Source: Halobacillus shinanisalinarum (GTDB taxonomy: Bacteria > Bacillota > Bacilli > Bacillales > Halobacillaceae). From it: 64,000 nt of DNA. The stretch covers positions 2,294,001-2,358,000 of the forward strand of contig NZ_CP095074.1 in assembly GCF_022919835.1 (NCBI RefSeq). Direction: 5' to 3'. The stretch's first letter is position 1. Each line of letters opens with the position of its first letter. The notes beneath the pieces are model-generated. The model was not told the origin of the DNA. It ran no database searches and saw nothing but the letters and a program-made list of their open reading frames with translations. Shown here in pieces: positions 63,546 to 64,000 of this stretch. Made by a program: the position numbers and the translations under genes.

Positions 63546-64000
63546 TTAATCTAAACTTCCCTCTGGACCAAAAAATTCATAATTTCTTCGTTCCACAGGT
63601 ACATCCCACTCTATAAGCGATCTATGAACTGTCTTCATAAACCCTTCTGGACCACAATAATAAAAATCCGCTTCTGGCGGGACTACTCTCCGCAGCCAAG
63701 CAAGATCAATATACCCTTCCTTATCATAATCACAATCTGTCTCCATAGGCGAATCATAAATGATATGGGTTTTAACAAACGGAAATTCCTGACTCATTTG
63801 TTTCATATCTTCCTTAAAAGCATGAACGCTTCCATTACGAGTTGCATGAATGAAATAAATATCACGGCTTTGATCTTTTATCGTTGAGGTTTTCATCATA
63901 CTTATTAAAGGTGTTAAGCCAACACCCCCACTAATAAGAACAACAGGATTCACAGATTCCATATCTAAGTAAAAATCTCCCGCAGGTGCACTGATGGATA
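63546..64000 (-). CDS. Flavohemoprotein-type NAD(P)H reductase, C-terminal part (runs off the window)
   Basis: The visible 150 residues are the NAD-binding half of a ferredoxin-reductase-like enzyme: SISAPAGDFYLD, VVLISGGVGLTPLISMM, FIHATRNGSVHAF, YYCGPEGFM, ending RRNYEFFGPEG. This pattern fits flavohemoprotein Hmp (nitric oxide dioxygenase). The FAD and globin parts would lie beyond 64000 and cannot be checked, so another reductase of the class is possible. Confidence 0.7.
   Translation of the reverse strand, partial: SISAPAGDFYLDMESVNPVVLISGGVGLTPLISMMKTSTIKDQSRDIYFIHATRNGSVHAFKEDMKQMSQEFPFVKTHIIYDSPMETDCDYDKEGYIDLAWLRRVVPPEADFYYCGPEGFMKTVHRSLIEWDVPVERRNYEFFGPEGSLD

Overview
The window is about 64 kb from an endospore-forming Bacillaceae chromosome. 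Evidence for this is the walRK-yycHIJ-htrA cluster, purA, the dnaB helicase gene, rplI, gdpP and yybS, a splAB spore-photoproduct-lyase pair, B. subtilis-type desKR and hut genes, and AGGAGG-type ribosome binding sites. Moderate GC and the gene content suggest a marine or halotolerant genus such as Halobacillus, Virgibacillus or Pontibacillus. The genus is an inference. The walRK-dnaB block is normally close to oriC in this group.

Region 1 (1-6.6 kb) is the most unusual part: a selenoprotein island. selD has an in-frame UGA at the active-site position (GG-U-GCK). A small thioredoxin has U-P-G-C instead of C-G-P-C, and a TlpA/ResA-like thiol oxidoreductase has W-U-R-C. A polysaccharide deacetylase has an in-frame UGA at codon 6, directly behind a strong ribosome binding site. 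In all four genes a short hairpin follows the UGA with its loop 16-23 nt downstream, as expected of a bacterial SECIS. The TlpA-like and deacetylase genes also end in UGA, so UGA is not simply reassigned. A PhnD-PhnE-PhnC-type ABC transporter lies between selD and the other selenoproteins. A broken glycosyltransferase/deacetylase fusion borders the island.

Region 2 (7-18 kb) holds an AraC-type regulator with an atypical receiver, the histidine-degradation operon hutU-hutI-hutG plus a YjiH-type membrane protein under a probable CcpA cre site, and des-desK-desR (cold and membrane-fluidity control) with a DesR-like dyad. Region 3 (18-25.6 kb) has a murein-peptide operon (DUF819 transporter, ykfB, ykfC) and several small or membrane proteins of unknown function. 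Region 4 (25.7-32.3 kb) has splB/splA, a lysine riboswitch ahead of dapA, a MarR regulator with two SDR dehydrogenases, and rlmH. Region 5 (32.4-47.7 kb) has an M48 protease, asparagine synthetase, a Nudix hydrolase, threonine aldolase, a dense DnaA-box cluster, and htrA-walJ-yycI-yycH-walK-walR, followed by an M23 endopeptidase with a WalR box upstream. Region 6 (48-64 kb) has an SDR, tRNA-Phe and tRNA-Asp, a LOG-family enzyme, purA with a PurR operator, a DeoR regulator with a Cof phosphatase, dnaB-rplI-gdpP-yybS, a PHP phosphatase, serA, an oligopeptide-binding lipoprotein, and the C-terminal part of a flavohemoprotein-type reductase.

Two repeat families are scattered through the window. 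One is a MITE-like element of about 210 bp with GTTCAAAAAGT inverted ends and 5-bp AT-rich target duplications (four copies, one internally deleted, one with an eroded end). The other is a near-identical long palindrome (three copies). Several genes, including essential walK, are interrupted by single-base deletions, mostly in G/C runs. This looks more like homopolymer errors in the assembly than real gene loss.
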